Of a DNA stretch of 64,000 nucleotides, positions 62,985 to 64,000 are shown piece by piece. The notes below the pieces were generated by a model. The model searched no databases, was not told where the DNA came from, and saw nothing but the letters and a program-made list of their open reading frames with translations. The translations under genes and the position numbers were made by a program. The stretch is from an uncultured Caldisericota bacterium (lineage in GTDB: Bacteria > Caldisericota > Caldisericia > Cryosericales > Cryosericaceae): NCBI GenBank assembly GCA_903871855.1, contig CAIQIK010000020.1, positions 1 through 64,000 of the forward strand, given 5' to 3'. Each line of letters opens with the position of its first letter. The first letter of the stretch is position 1.

Positions 62985-63923
62985 ATGACAACGAAGACCG
63001 TGTTCTATTCTGTCACGGGGCGTTCTCGAATGGTAGCCGAAGGCGCAGCGGTGACACTGAATGCCCCGCTCTTTTGCCTGATCGATCGCTTCACTGCTCA
63101 ACCTGCCGGATGGAAGCATGCAGCAAAGCGGGCAGTTCGAGGGTTTGACCTGGGAATTTTGAACACCCTCGGCGTATCATTCGACCGAGGGGACAGAGTT
63201 GTTTTCGTTTTTCCCTACTGGAATGGGGATGTCGTGCCTGCAGTATCTGGATTTGTCCGCTCAATTGGACTCACGGGCGTCACTGTATTCCTGGTGATGA
63301 CGCGTCGATGGAACGGTGGTGACGAGCTGATAGCTCAGCTCGAGGATGACATTGTCAGGCAGGGAGGAACGATTGGCGGGGTCTTCAGCCTTCGCACTCT
63401 GTGGCGAGTGCGGCAACGTCTCCGGTCGCTGGGGAGTCGTGTCGGACAACAGATTGCGCGGGAAGCGCAGGGAGCGCCGTACAGTCTCCAGGAACTGCTG
63501 GAGGATGCAATCGAGGATGAGGTCGAGGCAGGCGCTCGCTACCAGCAACTTGTCGAGATGACCCCCAACAGGCGTCTCAAGGCAACGTTCAGCGCTCTTG
63601 CAGTCGGTGAAGCTGCCCATGCTCAGGAGTTACAGCGGTTGCATCGCGCATATGCGGGCGTTGTCTACGAGCCACACAGGGCAGCCATTGCTTCTTTGAA
63701 GCCAGAGCAGATTCCTGATGTCACCGCTCTGCTTCAAGGACTCAGCGTTGTCATGGAAGCTGAACAGAAGGCCTTCATGGGATACCGTGCTATCGCGGCG
63801 CGGTACCCCAGCCAGCCCGATGTTGTTCGCCAGATGCTGACACTGGCCCGTTCTGACTTTCAGCACTACAGGGACGCGAGGGGCATGTACAACATGCTGA
63901 GTCGCCATCGCTCTAAGCGTTGA
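62985..63923 (+). CDS. Flavodoxin-like domain fused to a ferritin-like (rubrerythrin-type) domain
   Basis: A 312-residue two-domain protein. Residues 1-150 look like a flavodoxin: KTVFYSVTGRSRMVAEGAA gives the strand and phosphate loop, and VVFVFPYWNGDVVPAVSGFV and GVTVFLVMTRRW follow. After a basic linker, residues 165-312 form a four-helix ferritin-like domain with EDAIEDEVEAGARYQQL, VGEAAHAQELQRL, MEAEQKAFMGYRAIA and ARSDFQHYRDARGMY. Family ExxH pairs read GEAAH and SDFQH, so some iron ligands are altered. Its place after porGDAB suggests electrons from reduced ferredoxin feeding an oxygen or peroxide detoxifying diiron site. This fusion is not one I recognise. Confidence 0.72.
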   Translation: MTTKTVFYSVTGRSRMVAEGAAVTLNAPLFCLIDRFTAQPAGWKHAAKRAVRGFDLGILNTLGVSFDRGDRVVFVFPYWNGDVVPAVSGFVRSIGLTGVTVFLVMTRRWNGGDELIAQLEDDIVRQGGTIGGVFSLRTLWRVRQRLRSLGSRVGQQIAREAQGAPYSLQELLEDAIEDEVEAGARYQQLVEMTPNRRLKATFSALAVGEAAHAQELQRLHRAYAGVVYEPHRAAIASLKPEQIPDVTALLQGLSVVMEAEQKAFMGYRAIAARYPSQPDVVRQMLTLARSDFQHYRDARGMYNMLSRHRSKR

Positions 63924-64000
63924 CACGTATTCTCCGCTTTTTCATGTGTTGACACTACGCCGTTCGTGATAGGCTGAAAGAAGAAATCCTGCATTTGAGG
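63924..64000 (+). other. Window end, no gene seen
   Basis: 77 bases after the fusion gene. TTGACA occurs at 63919-63924 and 63949-63954, but no good -10 follows the second within the window. Confidence 0.3.

Overview
The window is a moderately GC-rich bacterial chromosome segment with tight operons, ordinary Shine-Dalgarno sites and sigma70-like promoters (TTGACA/TTGGCT boxes with TATAAT/TATACT). The gene set suggests an anaerobic, peptide- and amino-acid-using heterotroph: pyruvate (or 2-oxoacid):ferredoxin oxidoreductase, a biotin-dependent Na+-pumping decarboxylase, a membrane pyrophosphatase, oligopeptide uptake, and both Kdp and Trk potassium uptake. No marker gene fixes the phylum. Lineages such as Caldisericota/Cryosericota or Thermotogota would fit, but that is a guess.

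Layout. 1-17.3 kb is mostly on the minus strand: kdpAB, a NatAB-like ABC exporter (plus strand), an esterase and MFS transporter pair, pyk, hsp20 under a CIRCE operator, a four-helix membrane protein, a P-type ATPase relic, a DUF488 gene, a GIDE-like membrane protein, hppA, and an anion-type ABC transporter with a duplicated permease. 17.5-21 kb is a five-gene Trk potassium operon with two unusual small members. 21-26.3 kb holds an amidohydrolase, a HAD phosphatase, an acyltransferase and a CBS-DRTGG pyrophosphatase. 26.4-33.9 kb is a GntR regulator followed by a five-gene glycerol-3-phosphate-type operon ending in an alkyl-DHAP-synthase-like flavoprotein.

34-40.6 kb is an accessory region. 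It has an AT-richer SDR gene, a truncated guaA fused tail-on to a decaying duplicate of the FGGY kinase, and the Pnkp-Hen1 RNA repair pair. The Pnkp-Hen1 segment is bracketed by two direct 75-bp copies of the guaA 3' end. guaB follows and has serine where IMP dehydrogenase needs its catalytic cysteine. No complete guaA is present.

42-64 kb returns to core functions: two small membrane proteins, a PcrA/UvrD helicase, an NfeD-SPFH pair, a complete oligopeptide ABC transporter, PreTA dihydropyrimidine dehydrogenase, the Na+-pump decarboxylase operon (with a 44-residue gamma subunit gene), porGDAB with a structured leader, and a flavodoxin-ferritin-like fusion protein.

The parts fit one economy. 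Peptides enter through Opp. Pyruvate is oxidised by Por, acyl-CoA decarboxylation and PPi hydrolysis generate ion gradients, and Kdp/Trk use or balance those gradients. The most unusual material is the guaA-flanked RNA repair segment, the Cys-to-Ser GuaB, the glycerol-phosphate/ether-lipid-like operon with its palindromic operator, and the flavodoxin-ferritin fusion.
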